Assembly (NCBI RefSeq): GCF_030824335.1
Contig: NZ_JAVBXX010000011.1
Location: 1-64,000, forward strand
Length of the DNA stretch: 64,000 nt
Reading direction: 5' to 3'
DNA from: Azonexus sp.
GTDB lineage: Bacteria; Pseudomonadota; Gammaproteobacteria; Burkholderiales; Rhodocyclaceae
In this document: positions 1-7,533 of the stretch, piece by piece
Layout of the letters: each line of letters starts with the position of its first letter
Numbering within the stretch: position 1 is the stretch's first letter
Position numbers and translations under genes: made by a program
Notes under the pieces: model-generated
What the model saw: only the letters and a program-made list of their open reading frames with translations
Databases searched by the model: none
Told to the model about the DNA's origin: nothing

Positions 1-46
1 ATTGCTTTGTAGCGTGCCATTGCCGCCCCCTGAACTCGTCTTCAGG

Positions 47-121
47 TTTGAACCTTGTTATTCCATATGGTTCACGGCACGATGCCGGGATGAACACTAT
101 TTTTCTACAGCTTCGTTAGAA
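47..121 (+). repeat. attC-like recombination site (integron cassette 1 boundary)
   Basis: The site runs from a degenerate R'' box (TTTGAAC, 47-53) to a consensus R' box (GTTAGAA, 115-121). Between them lies an imperfect hairpin, GTTCACGGCA at about 70-79 pairing with TGCCG..TGAAC at about 83-95. It lies just upstream of the first complete cassette ORF, as expected for the attC of the preceding cassette. The 46 bases to its left would be the tail of that cassette. The R'' box is weak, so the left end is approximate. Confidence 0.6.
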
Positions 122-127
122 CTCGTC

Positions 128-463
128 ATGCGGCCAATTCAAATAGTTAGCGCGGTTCTCTTCAGCTCAGTTCTGGCTGCAGTGGTGCTTGCGATAGTTT
201 TTCTGTCTGGTGCAAGCAGTCTGATTAACGTGGCCATCCTATCCGGTGCCCCACTGGCAAGCATTCTTGAGTATGTCATCCCAGATGCATTTTGGTATTG
301 GGCGGTCAACGATGGTGGTGGCCCGGCAGCTATTTTGCTTTTCCTCATTTCAGCATGGTTGCAATTCGCACTTCTGTTTTTCTTGCTGTCCGTTTGGTTT
401 TTACGACGGCGTTCTAACATTCCAATCCACCGGACCTGCGCGAAAAGCCGCGCAGCCCGGTGA
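128..463 (+). CDS. Integron cassette ORF: small hypothetical membrane protein
   Basis: This 111-residue product has a hydrophobic N-terminal segment (about residues 7-27) and a second long hydrophobic stretch (about 67-95) ending in an Arg-rich cytoplasmic-type tail. The ATG at 128 was chosen over the open frame running to the window edge because it sits 6 bp after the R' box of the preceding attC, the usual spacing for cassette genes. The last 17 or so residues are encoded by the following attC itself, so the C-terminus is probably not conserved. I do not recognise a family. No function can be assigned beyond probable inner-membrane location. Confidence 0.6.
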   Translation: MRPIQIVSAVLFSSVLAAVVLAIVFLSGASSLINVAILSGAPLASILEYVIPDAFWYWAVNDGGGPAAILLFLISAWLQFALLFFLLSVWFLRRRSNIPIHRTCAKSRAAR

Positions 464-478
464 TTTACAACCTTAGGA
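412..478 (+). repeat. attC site, cassette 1/2 junction (67 bp)
   Basis: The R''-like box is TTCTAAC (412-418) and the R'-like box is CTTAGGA (472-478), with C where the consensus G would be. The interior folds as CACCGG..TGCGCG against CGCGCA..CCGGTG, a near-perfect cruciform. It is shorter than its neighbours (67 versus about 90 bp) and contains the stop codon of the upstream cassette ORF. Confidence 0.7.
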
Positions 479-497
479 GCCTTCATTGGGAGATGTA

Positions 498-992
498 ATG
501 TCAGCCTTTAAAAAGCTCTGCTTCGCCGTCCTTCACGGCGCTGCATTTGGCCTTGGTTTTTTGCTGCTCGTTATGGCAGTGCTAATGAGCTTTGGCTCAT
601 TTACTTTTCCCGGTCGCTCCGTTGATGTAAGCGATAGCCACATAGTCAAACAGGAGCGCCCGACCAGCGATCAGCTGGTGATAACTAATGCTAAAGAAGT
701 TGCCGACACATCGGGCACATCTACAAGCTCAGAATGTGGCAACTTTCGTATGATTTACGAAAAACAGTTTACTGGTACGGTAGAGAACAAAGGCCCAGAC
801 AGTGATCGTTACTTGAACATCTATGCCGATCTCTTCGATAAAGACGGCGTGTTCATTTACCAATGCTCAACCCAGATTCAAGAACCGCTTAAAAGTGGTG
901 AAAAACAAAACTTTCTCATTGGCTGTCATGGGCTCCCTAGGCCAGTAGCTGATAGGTCGGCAACCTTCAAGATTTACGCGAGGGGCGGCTAG
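498..992 (+). CDS. Integron cassette ORF: membrane-anchored hypothetical protein
   Basis: The product has 164 residues. Its N-terminal hydrophobic helix (about residues 10-36) is followed by a polar, probably periplasmic domain of about 125 residues with three Cys (in SSECGNF, YQCSTQ and GCHG) that could form a disulfide. The ATG at 498 is preferred to the TTG at 486 because GGGAGA lies just upstream at a good ribosome-binding distance. The polar part, with phrases such as VENKGPDSDRYLNIYADLFD, resembles FxLYD-like beta-sandwich domains that describe extracellular transport or adhesion modules, but I cannot confirm this. It is a typical orphan cassette gene of unknown function. Confidence 0.65.
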   Translation: MSAFKKLCFAVLHGAAFGLGFLLLVMAVLMSFGSFTFPGRSVDVSDSHIVKQERPTSDQLVITNAKEVADTSGTSTSSECGNFRMIYEKQFTGTVENKGPDSDRYLNIYADLFDKDGVFIYQCSTQIQEPLKSGEKQNFLIGCHGLPRPVADRSATFKIYARGG

Positions 993-1005
993 TGACTATC
1001 TGCAC

Positions 1006-1095
1006 TCCTAACATATCGGTCAAGGCCGCTCCCTCCGGTCGCTGGACGCTGCGCGATAAAGCGCCGCGCAGCGCCCCTTACCTACAACGTTGGGG
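1006..1095 (+). repeat. attC site, cassette 2/3 junction (about 90 bp)
   Basis: The R'' box is TCCTAAC (1006-1012) and the R' box GTTGGGG (1089-1095). The centre carries the stem GCTGCGCG / CGCGCAGC. The body is nearly identical to the two following sites (CGCTCCCTCCGGTCGCTGG, then ACGCTGCGCGATAAAG), which is characteristic of the homogeneous attC family of one chromosomal integron. Confidence 0.85.
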
Positions 1096-1104
1096 GTCTC
1101 CAAT

Positions 1105-1545
1105 ATGACTACTGCTACTAAGGTTCACTGGCTCGGAATGATTGGCACCTTTTTCGGGTGCCTCGCGATTCTGGCCGCAGTTCTTCCCACTTGGGTCCTG
1201 CCCATCGTTATGCCGCCCGCGCCAGTGGATAAGGTTGTGGTCGACACCGCTCAGAAAATCAAAGTGCGGGTGGTCGCAAAAGCAAAGGGCGTCGAGTACA
1301 AAGAGGCCGAAAGAAAACCCGATTGGTATGGCGTTATTTCAGCGGCGGCCGTCACCCTTGGTGCGCTGGCGATTGTTCTCGCCGCCATTTCCTTTGTTGC
1401 TCGTGAGCCTTGGCGTTTTGCGGGCGTCGCTGCAACACTTGGGGCAGGCGCTATCTTGTTCCAGTTCAGTCTCATGGTGGCCGGTGCCCTCATTGCCATT
1501 TTGCTCATCGCGGCCCTACTTAATGCGCTCGGTATCAGCCTCTAG
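1105..1545 (+). CDS. Integron cassette ORF: hypothetical three- or four-helix membrane protein
   Basis: The 146-residue product has hydrophobic segments at about residues 8-36, 76-98, 105-124 and 125-143. A charged loop of about 40 residues rich in Lys (KIKVRVVAKAKGVEYKEAER) separates the first helix from the rest. The ATG at 1105 is 9 bp past the attC R' box; an upstream TTG at 1090 overlaps the box and is less likely. No family is recognised. Inner-membrane location is inferred from hydrophobicity only. Confidence 0.65.
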   Translation: MTTATKVHWLGMIGTFFGCLAILAAVLPTWVLPIVMPPAPVDKVVVDTAQKIKVRVVAKAKGVEYKEAERKPDWYGVISAAAVTLGALAIVLAAISFVAREPWRFAGVAATLGAGAILFQFSLMVAGALIAILLIAALLNALGISL

Positions 1546-1547
1546 CC

Positions 1548-1641
1548 CCCCAACATGGCGCTCAACCTCGCTCCCTTCGGTCGCTGGACGCTGGACGCTG
1601 CGCGATAAAGCTGCGCAGCGCCGGTTAGCTCTACGTTAGCA
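1548..1641 (+). repeat. attC site, cassette 3/4 junction (94 bp)
   Basis: The R'' box is CCCCAAC (1548-1554) and the R' box GTTAGCA (1635-1641). It shares the TCGGTCGCTGGACGCTG core with its neighbours but carries a small internal duplication (GCTGGACGCTGGACGCTG), which accounts for the extra few bases. The internal L' and L'' boxes GCTCAACC and GGTTAGC are complementary. Confidence 0.85.
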
Positions 1642-1646
1642 GCCAC

Positions 1647-2033
1647 ATGCATCCGCTGATCGAAACCGTCACCGATGAGGAACTCTGGTTTATTGCCGGG
1701 CTAGACTATGGCCAAAAGCAAGAACAGTACTTCCAGGCACTGCGCGAGTTGATTTTTGAGCGAAAAGCCAGATTCCTTGCTGCCGATCATGAGCTTTATT
1801 CGCTCATCAGACTTGGGGTAGTGAGCGTTACAGAGGGCCATGAGCGAGTGTTTGTTACTTGCAATCTCTTGGTTATTCATGCTGTCACAACCGGTTTTGA
1901 CACATTGACTGAAATGGAAATTTTGCTCTCAAACTCAAACGCAGCAGGACTCAATCTACCCAGCGATCTTGCCGCGCTTCTGTTTGAACAGCACCAAGCT
2001 CTATGGCCCAAATTCTCCGCCGGGGGCTCATAA
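1647..2033 (+). CDS. Integron cassette ORF: hypothetical soluble protein
   Basis: The product is a 128-residue acidic, soluble, probably all-helical protein with no signal peptide or membrane segment. Its start ATG is 5 bp after the attC R' box. The sequence contains one helix-rich block (residues 8-50, with LWFIAGLDYGQKQEQYFQAL) and ends in LWPKFSAGGS just before the next attC. I do not recognise the family. Cassette proteins of this size are sometimes toxin-antitoxin or immunity components, but nothing seen here supports that. Confidence 0.65.
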   Translation: MHPLIETVTDEELWFIAGLDYGQKQEQYFQALRELIFERKARFLAADHELYSLIRLGVVSVTEGHERVFVTCNLLVIHAVTTGFDTLTEMEILLSNSNAAGLNLPSDLAALLFEQHQALWPKFSAGGS

Positions 2034-2051
2034 AAATATGCAACCGATGCC

Positions 2052-2141
2052 TGCTAACATTCCGGTCAAAGTCGCTCCCTCCGGTCGCTGGACGCTGCGC
2101 GATAAAGCCTCGCGCAGCACCCTTTACCTACAACGTTAGCC
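2052..2141 (+). repeat. attC site, cassette 4/5 junction (90 bp)
   Basis: The R'' box is TGCTAAC (2052-2058) and the R' box GTTAGCC (2135-2141). The body is nearly identical to the 1006-1095 site, including CTCCCTCCGGTCGCTGGACG and GCGCGATAAAGC. It directly precedes the ATG of the next cassette ORF. Confidence 0.88.
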
Positions 2142-2144
2142 GTT

Positions 2145-2690
2145 ATGAGAAGAATCTCGCTCACTGACAAAAAAGTTCGGGGAATTCCGCGAAGACTGCG
2201 ATCGCTTAAAAGGTGGTCAGAAAGTTTTATTGGGTGGTTCCCCGAGGAACTTGACCGAAATGAAAAATATTGCAGTTGGAAAATTCCTGTTTTATCCAAT
2301 CTTGTCGAAGGAAAACATGCCAAACGAACTGTTCAGGTTGAGTGCGCTCAGAGGCTTATTGACGTTTGCGGTTACCTGATAGCAGCAAAGCCGTTAGTGG
2401 CCAGCAGTTTCAGAGTTACATCCAAGATATCTCTACCCTTGATGTTCGATAGTCGAGTATGTATTTACCTCGAAGAGAAGGCATTTTTGGAGCATGCTTC
2501 TGAGGGGGGAAATGAATATGGCACCACAAAACTGATAACGAGGAGAAGTCTCGCGCAAGAGTGGGGGCTGATACTGCCTGCAGGGGTCCACGAACTTGGC
2601 GTTTATGTAGATTACAAGAGCGAAGAAGATGATTGGTTTGTAGTCGGCGAGATTTGGTTTTTTGGCGAAGTCTTACCGGCTAACGATTAA
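2145..2690 (+). CDS. Integron cassette ORF: DUF3916-like hypothetical protein
   Basis: The 181-residue soluble product has an N-terminal basic segment followed by a block (residues 14-50, with LRSLKRWSESFIGWFPEEL and WKIPV) that resembles what I remember of the DUF3916 family. The C-terminal half is beta-rich and acidic. The stop codon lies within the next attC (GGCTAACGATTAA), as is common for cassette genes. AT content is visibly higher than in the chromosomal genes to the right, consistent with foreign origin. The function of DUF3916 is unknown, and the family call is from memory. Confidence 0.6.
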   Translation: MRRISLTDKKVRGIPRRLRSLKRWSESFIGWFPEELDRNEKYCSWKIPVLSNLVEGKHAKRTVQVECAQRLIDVCGYLIAAKPLVASSFRVTSKISLPLMFDSRVCIYLEEKAFLEHASEGGNEYGTTKLITRRSLAQEWGLILPAGVHELGVYVDYKSEEDDWFVVGEIWFFGEVLPAND

Positions 2691-2740
2691 GGTTAGATCG
2701 TGATCGCGAAGCGAGCCGCGATCTGAACCGGTTGTTGAAC
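2678..2740 (+). repeat. Terminal attC site of the array (63 bp)
   Basis: The R'' box is GGCTAAC (2678-2684) and the R' box GTTGAAC (2734-2740). The interior pairs GGTTAGATCG with CGATCTGAACC around a short GC-rich stem. It is of a different, shorter type than the three preceding sites. No further cassette follows, so this appears to be the distal end of the array; an intI gene would be expected left of the window. Confidence 0.75.
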
Positions 2741-2785
2741 AGGCCCGGTTCCCTGTAAATAGCTTTTTGGTTTTATTTGTAATGT

Positions 2786-2812
2786 ATGCCGGGCGGCTGT
2801 CCCGGCATTTTT
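2786..2812 (+). terminator. Rho-independent terminator closing the cassette array
   Basis: An 8-bp perfect stem ATGCCGGG (2786-2793) / CCCGGCAT (2801-2808) with a 7-base loop is followed by TTTTTC. It lies 46 bp past the last attC and would stop read-through from cassette transcription into the insertion-sequence remnant. Confidence 0.75.
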
Positions 2813-2858
2813 CTTGATGGCCTGCACGCTTGCCAAGGGCCGTCGATCAGGCCATTTC

Positions 2859-2888
2859 TACGGTCAACCGCAGAATTCGAGCCATTTT
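2859..2888 (+). repeat. TGCGGTCRAC-family element (variant core)
   Basis: Core TACGGTCAAC (2859-2868, one mismatch) is followed by AATTC (2874-2878) and ATTTTC (2884-2889), the two AT tracts at the same distances as in the other copies. It is the first copy after the integron cassettes. Confidence 0.5.
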
Positions 2889-2944
2889 CAGGGCGAGCGC
2901 GGCCGTGGCGCGGCAAGGCGCAGCGGTTTCTTGAGTGCGCTGGT

Positions 2945-3300
2945 TTACACCGCCGGCTCCGGCGGCAAATCGGCACTTCGTCGTCGGTCGACCGTGGCAG
3001 GCGGTAGCCGCCGCCGCTTGACCCTCATCGGCGCGCCGCAGCAGGCGCAGAGAAATTTCGGGCGGGGCTTGGCTTCGACCAGCGGGGTGCGCGGTTTGAC
3101 TCGTAGCACGATGTGCAGCAAGGCAATCAAGCGCTTCTTGTTCGGATGCAGAAAGCCGTAAGCGCGCCCGCCGGAAACCTTTGGGCAGAACGTGTTGCAG
3201 GATCAGGCGCAGGAAGTCGGCACCGCTCAGGCTACGCTCCTGCATCTTCCTGCTCTGGCTGTCGCGGTAGCGGAAACGGACTTGCCCGCCGGCACTGCTG
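2945..3300 (-). pseudogene. IS91-type transposase C-terminal remnant, frameshifted
   Basis: Reading on the minus strand from about 3300, one frame encodes a segment with VRFRYRDSQS, then DFLRLILQHVLPKGFRRAR, which is the highly characteristic C-terminal region of IS91-family (rolling-circle, HUH Y2-type) transposases. At about 3163 the frame is lost by one base and continues as YGFLHPNKKRLIALLHIVLR, ending with a CACCGAP Cys-containing tail at 2945. The N-terminal two thirds, including the catalytic tyrosines and HUH motif, are absent. The element is therefore inactive. Its position immediately after the last attC suggests insertion at the distal end of the integron, as mobile elements commonly do there. 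Family identification is from motif memory; the exact 5' break near 3300 is approximate. Confidence 0.75.
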
Positions 3301-3309
3301 AGGATGTGG

Positions 3310-3720
3310 CGTGTAAGAATTTTTGTGTCAACGGTCATTTGGCAGAAAACTGCCGCACCACCTATAACGTTCAACCCCATGCCTGGCACAAAGTTCTTGG
3401 GCCTAGATTTGATCTCGCCGCCCCCCCTCCAACACGGCTTAGCATGCTGGCTGGAGGCTGCAGTTTCCCTTTTCCAACCCGACTCCGACCGAGTAATGGC
3501 GCAGGCTTCATCCGCGTCATTTTGCTTTTTCATGGCTTTGAACTGGTCGACCGCAATCATTTCGTAGAGGACTGCCGAGCAACATTGCCCCCTTCTGTTG
3601 CTCCACGCACACTGATTTCCACCAATGGACTTCAAGCAAGAAATTAATTACTAATTGAGAAAACCTTTTGGATTATCATTTTTGGACTATCCATCGGCTA
3701 TGTGACCTGGGGGGGCAATC
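3310..3720. other. Gene-poor spacer left of the chemoreceptor
   Basis: No convincing gene is seen in these 411 bases. Several open frames exist but have atypical composition and no recognisable motif. The right end is AT-rich (3640-3700) and probably holds the promoter of the chemoreceptor at 3721. It also contains one TGCGGTCRAC element at 3526-3555. Confidence 0.5.
3526..3555 (-). repeat. TGCGGTCRAC element
   Basis: The exact core TGCGGTCGAC reads on the minus strand (3546-3555). Downstream in that orientation are CAAAG (offset 6-10) and AAAAA (offset 16-20). Intergenic. Confidence 0.6.
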
Positions 3721-5349
3721 ATGAGCTGGTTTGACAATCTTTCGTTGCGCTACAAGCTATTGATCAATTTTCTTGCCAGCGGTGGCGTGTTGATCGTTGC
3801 GGTGATTTTTTGTGTTTTCCAGATCAACTCGGTTGGCAAGGATACCGAGCAGATCGCTCAAAACTGGCTGCCTTCGGTGCAGGTTGTCGGGGAAATCAGC
3901 CAGTTGCGCCTGCGTTACCGGGTGCGCAGCCTGGAATATATGTTGCCGGGCAACGCAGAGGAAAAGGCCAAGATTGCCAGCAGTCTCGGCAAGCTTGATG
4001 AGTCGTTGCAGCAGGCGCTGGGCAAATACGAGAAGCTGATCAGTTCCGAGCAGGAAAGGCAGGTCTATCAGGAAACGGTGAAGGCTGCAGCGGCTTACAA
4101 GGCAAGCGTCGAGAAGGCAGTTGCGCTGGCCAGTACCGGCGACGAGGAAGGGGCGCAGAAACTGCGCCGAACCGAATGGGTGACTACCGCCAATCACATG
4201 CGGGACAAGACCGACGAACTGGCGAAGCTGAACGACGATGGTGCCGACAAAGCGGCGCTCAGTGCCGAAACGCAGGTAAAAACCGCTTTCATCGGCGGGA
4301 TTTCGGCCCTGGTAGCGGGCATCGTCCTGGCACTGCTGGTGTCTTACCTGATCGCCCGCAGGATGGGCAATCAACTGGATACGGCGGTCGTTGCCGCCCG
4401 ACGCATCGCCACCGGGGATTTGCGTGGCGAGTTGCCGGCGGTCAGTCGTGATGAAGTTGGCAAATTGCTGGGGGCGGTAGGCGAGATGCAACAATCGCTG
4501 CGCGGTGCGATGGGCGAAACCCTGAGCAGTGCGAAGCAGATTCTCGAGGCATCGAATTCGCTGAACCACGCCGTCAATCTGATCGACCAGTCGGCCTCGG
4601 TCCAGAGCAGCGCGGCCTCGGCGATTGCCGCGAATGTCGAGGAACTGACCGTTTCGATCAACCATGTATCCGACAACACCAATGAAGCATCGCGCCTGGC
4701 CAATGCCTCGGATGCGCAAGCCGAACGGGGCAATCAGTCGATCAGCGCATTGATCGACCAGATCAACCAGGTGGCTGGCGTTGTGCGCAATGCGGCAAAC
4801 CAGATCCAGGAACTCAAACAGGAATCCGAGAAGATTTCGAGCATTGTCGCGGTGATTCGCGACATTGCCGATCAGACCAACCTGCTGGCCTTGAATGCCG
4901 CCATCGAAGCCGCGCGGGCTGGCGATACGGGACGCGGTTTCGCGGTGGTGGCCGACGAAGTGCGCAAGCTGGCCGAACGGACGGCAGTCTCGACCGGCGA
5001 GATCAGCAGCATGGTGAAGGCTATCCAGCAATCGACCGGACAAGTGGTCGATGGCGTAGCCCAGGGCGTGGAACTGGCGGACAGCAGCGTCGAATTGGCG
5101 CAGCAGGCCGGCGAATCGATTGCCCAATTGCGCCAGATGGCGCAGCAAGTGGCCGATGTAGTGCGCGAGGTCGACAATGGCCTGCGCGAGCAGTCGACCG
5201 CATCCACCGATGTCGCGGTGAAGATCGAGCAGATCGCGACCCAGTCGGAAGAAGCCAGCGCGATTGCCCATGAAACCTCGCAAGCGGCCAGCAGCATGGA
5301 CCAGACGGCACATCGCATGCAGGAAATCGTCGGCCGCTTCAAGATTTGA
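3721..5349 (+). CDS. Methyl-accepting chemotaxis protein
   Basis: This 542-residue transmembrane chemoreceptor relays ligand binding to the CheA/CheW array at the cell pole. N-terminal TM1 (about residues 11-32) is followed by a periplasmic four-helix-bundle-type domain (about 33-190), TM2 (about 191-212), a HAMP domain (about 213-266) and the long antiparallel signalling coiled coil. The hairpin tip, with the near-invariant [21 protein letters not shown], is at about residues 381-401. There is no C-terminal CheR-tethering pentapeptide (it ends VGRFKI). GGGGGG just upstream of the ATG is a strong ribosome-binding site. The sensory domain gives no hint of the ligand. It stands alone, not in a che operon. 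Confidence 0.93.
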   Translation: MSWFDNLSLRYKLLINFLASGGVLIVAVIFCVFQINSVGKDTEQIAQNWLPSVQVVGEISQLRLRYRVRSLEYMLPGNAEEKAKIASSLGKLDESLQQALGKYEKLISSEQERQVYQETVKAAAAYKASVEKAVALASTGDEEGAQKLRRTEWVTTANHMRDKTDELAKLNDDGADKAALSAETQVKTAFIGGISALVAGIVLALLVSYLIARRMGNQLDTAVVAARRIATGDLRGELPAVSRDEVGKLLGAVGEMQQSLRGAMGETLSSAKQILEASNSLNHAVNLIDQSASVQSSAASAIAANVEELTVSINHVSDNTNEASRLANASDAQAERGNQSISALIDQINQVAGVVRNAANQIQELKQESEKISSIVAVIRDIADQTNLLALNAAIEAARAGDTGRGFAVVADEVRKLAERTAVSTGEISSMVKAIQQSTGQVVDGVAQGVELADSSVELAQQAGESIAQLRQMAQQVADVVREVDNGLREQSTASTDVAVKIEQIATQSEEASAIAHETSQAASSMDQTAHRMQEIVGRFKI

Positions 5350-5355
5350 GCCTGT

Positions 5356-5385
5356 TGCGGTCAACCCGGAAACTTCCCTGAAATT
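5356..5385 (+). repeat. TGCGGTCRAC element after the chemoreceptor stop
   Basis: The exact core TGCGGTCAAC (5356-5365) begins 6 bp after the stop codon. AAA (5370-5372) and AAATT (5381-5385) are the downstream AT tracts. Confidence 0.6.
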
Positions 5386-5478
5386 CACCTCGGGGAAGTT
5401 TTGCATCCGACCGGTTGAAGTGTGGCGTACACTGCGCGCCCAAGCTCTATTTCTTCCCTCTCTCTGGCAGGATGCCCG

Positions 5479-7221
5479 ATGCAAAAAGAACACTTCATAC
5501 CGGGCAAGGATGCCTCGCTCGAACATTCCATCGCTGCCATGCAGGCCAAGCTGTTGGCGCAAGGCTTCGATGTCGAGGAATGCACCTGGCTGAACCCGGT
5601 CGACAACGTGTGGTCGGTCCATTTGCGCAACCGCGCCTGCCACCTGATGTTCACCAACGGCAAGGGCGCTACCCAGCTCGCCGCCCTGGCCAGCGCATTG
5701 GGCGAGTTTTTCGAGCGCCTGTCGTGCAATTACTTCTGGAATCACTATTACCTCGGCGAAACCGTGGCTAACGCCAGCTTCGCCCACTACCCGCGCGAAC
5801 GCTGGTTTCCTGCGGTCGACGATGCCTGGCCCGTCGAATTGCTGACGCCCGAACTGCAAGCTTTCTACAACCCGGAAACCAGCATTCCCGCCGGCGCGCT
5901 GGTCGACATGAATACCGGGAATTTCGAGCGCGGCATCTGCGCCATTCCCTACATCCGGCAGAGCGACAAGACCGAAGTGTTTTTCCCGGTCAACATCATC
6001 AGCAACCTGTATGTCAGCAATGGCATGTCGGCCGGCAATACGCAGAACGAAGCCCGCGCCCAGGCGCTGGCTGAAATCATCGAGCGTCACGTCAAGTTCA
6101 AGGTGATCGCCGAAGGTCTGTGCTTGCCCGATGTGCCGGAAGCAGTCATCGCCCGCTACCCCGCCATCGCTGCCGGCATTGCCGGCCTGCGCGCCGCCGG
6201 TTTCGGCATTCTGGTCAAGGATGCCTCGCTGGGCGGCCAGTACCCGGTGATGTGCGTGACCATGCTCAACCCGCGTGACCAAGGCGTTTTTGCCAGCTTT
6301 GGCGCCCATCCGCGTTTCGAAATTGCCCTGGAACGGGCGTTGACCGAACTATTGCAGGGCCGCGCCCTGGACGCACTCGATGGCTTCCCGCCACCGGGGC
6401 TGGATCAGGAAGAAGTGGCCAGTGCACCGAATCTGGAAATCCATTTCGTCGATTCGAGCGGCATCGTGCATTGGAACTTCCTCAATGAAACGGCCAATTT
6501 CGAATTCGTCGACTGGAATTTCAACGATCTGGAAAACGGCAGCACCGCCGACGATTACCGCTGGCTGTGCGAGCGTATCCAGGCCGATGGCCACGAAATC
6601 TACGTTGCCGACTTCGACCACCTTGGCGTCTACGCCTGTCGCATCCTGGTCCCCGGCATGTCCGAAATTTACCCGGTCGACGATCTGGAATGGGAAAACA
6701 ACAGCAACGGCGCCGTGCTGCGTCCAGCCATCCTGAACCTGGCCGAACTGGACGACGATGAAGCCGGCCAGTTGCTCGACGCGCTGAACGACATGGACAT
6801 CGTGGATGAACGCCCGGTCGCTGCATTGATCGGTCTGGCCCCGGATGCCGGCTCGATCTGGTCCGACCTGCGCGTCGGCGAACTGAAGACCCTGCTGGCG
6901 CTAGCCGCTGGCGACATGGATGCGGTGCGCGAAGGTTGCGAATGGATACGCCAGTTCGGCCAGATCGACGCCGACCGCCGCCAGACCTACCGCTGCATCG
7001 CGACCTTGCTCGAGATGGAAGACCCGAATCTCTACGAGGAGGCGCTGGCCACCTTGTACGGCGACGAGACGCTGGACCTTGCCACCGACCTGATCGATGG
7101 CGAAGTGCGCTTCTTCGGCCTGCAGTCACCGGGCCTGACGCTGCAAGGCTGCGAGTTGCACCAGCGTCTGCTCGGTGAATACGCCAAGGTTCATGCATCA
7201 ATTCCTGCGGTCAACGCCTGA
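5479..7221 (+). CDS. ycaO: YcaO-domain protein, RimO-associated ribosomal protein S12 methylthiolation factor
   Basis: At 580 residues this is the length of E. coli YcaO, and the N-terminal part (FIPGKDASLEHSIA, WLNPVDNVWSVH, FTNGKGATQLAALASALGEFFERLS) is unmistakably that subfamily. YcaO-fold enzymes use ATP to activate amide backbones. E. coli YcaO has been linked genetically to beta-methylthiolation of ribosomal protein S12 Asp by RimO, although its own reaction is not settled. ATP-binding glutamates are visible in ALGEFFER and in NEARAQALAEIIERH. The C-terminal third is helical, TPR-like. The ATG at 5479 aligns with the E. coli start; a longer open frame to 5422 looks non-coding. No azole-peptide precursor or dehydrogenase lies nearby, arguing against a RiPP cluster. 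Confidence 0.9.
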   Translation: MQKEHFIPGKDASLEHSIAAMQAKLLAQGFDVEECTWLNPVDNVWSVHLRNRACHLMFTNGKGATQLAALASALGEFFERLSCNYFWNHYYLGETVANASFAHYPRERWFPAVDDAWPVELLTPELQAFYNPETSIPAGALVDMNTGNFERGICAIPYIRQSDKTEVFFPVNIISNLYVSNGMSAGNTQNEARAQALAEIIERHVKFKVIAEGLCLPDVPEAVIARYPAIAAGIAGLRAAGFGILVKDASLGGQYPVMCVTMLNPRDQGVFASFGAHPRFEIALERALTELLQGRALDALDGFPPPGLDQEEVASAPNLEIHFVDSSGIVHWNFLNETANFEFVDWNFNDLENGSTADDYRWLCERIQADGHEIYVADFDHLGVYACRILVPGMSEIYPVDDLEWENNSNGAVLRPAILNLAELDDDEAGQLLDALNDMDIVDERPVAALIGLAPDAGSIWSDLRVGELKTLLALAAGDMDAVREGCEWIRQFGQIDADRRQTYRCIATLLEMEDPNLYEEALATLYGDETLDLATDLIDGEVRFFGLQSPGLTLQGCELHQRLLGEYAKVHASIPAVNA

Positions 7222-7235
7222 AATCGGGCAAAATT
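7206..7235 (+). repeat. TGCGGTCRAC element at the ycaO 3' end
   Basis: The exact core TGCGGTCAAC (7206-7215) overlaps the last codons of ycaO. AAAT (7221-7224) and AAAATT (7230-7235) follow at the standard spacing. Confidence 0.65.
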
Positions 7236-7296
7236 GGCCGCTTTCATCATCGCCAGTCTGGCGGCCAGTTTTGTCTGATCAACATCTGAACGACGC

Positions 7297-7524
7297 ATGT
7301 CCAACGAACAACCCAAAAATCCCCTGCACGGCATCACGTTAGAGGCCATCCTCCAGCAACTCGTCGCTCACTACGGCTGGGCCGAACTGGGGCAGCAAAT
7401 CGATATCCGCTGCTTCACACACGACCCGAGCATTGCCTCCAGCCTGAAATTCCTCCGTCGCACACCCTGGGCACGTGAGCGGGTAGAGTCGTTGTACGTT
7501 TACATGTTGCGCCGACAGGGCTGA
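7297..7524 (+). CDS. VF530-family (DUF2132) small DNA-binding protein
   Basis: This 75-residue protein contains [22 protein letters not shown], then [25 protein letters not shown] and VESLY, the complete pattern of the VF530 family (named after a Vibrio fischeri protein of known structure). Members are small helical proteins considered DNA-binding on structural grounds; the cellular role is unknown. The gene is followed immediately by the DUF1302 gene, whose ATG is 9 bp past this stop, so they may be cotranscribed. Confidence 0.88.
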   Translation: MSNEQPKNPLHGITLEAILQQLVAHYGWAELGQQIDIRCFTHDPSIASSLKFLRRTPWARERVESLYVYMLRRQG

Positions 7525-7533
7525 TTGATCACC

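Noticed and set aside
4860..4925. Long near-identical segments shared by the three chemoreceptor genes (about 4860, 21709 and 39715), possibly a mobile repeat
   Set aside because: They encode the invariant chemoreceptor hairpin tip and are explained by protein conservation.
5811..5820. An exact TGCGGTCGAC at 5811 in ycaO as a full motif copy
   Set aside because: The core is exact but neither AT tract is present at the usual distance. It was counted for enrichment but not listed as an element.
3757..6309. An 850-codon antisense frame across the chemoreceptor and ycaO
   Set aside because: It spans two unrelated genes on the other strand and resembles no family; both sense genes have full domain support.
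5479..7221. ycaO as part of a thiazole/oxazole peptide (RiPP) cluster
   Set aside because: The protein is the E. coli YcaO subfamily, and no dehydrogenase, E1-like protein or short precursor peptide lies next to it.
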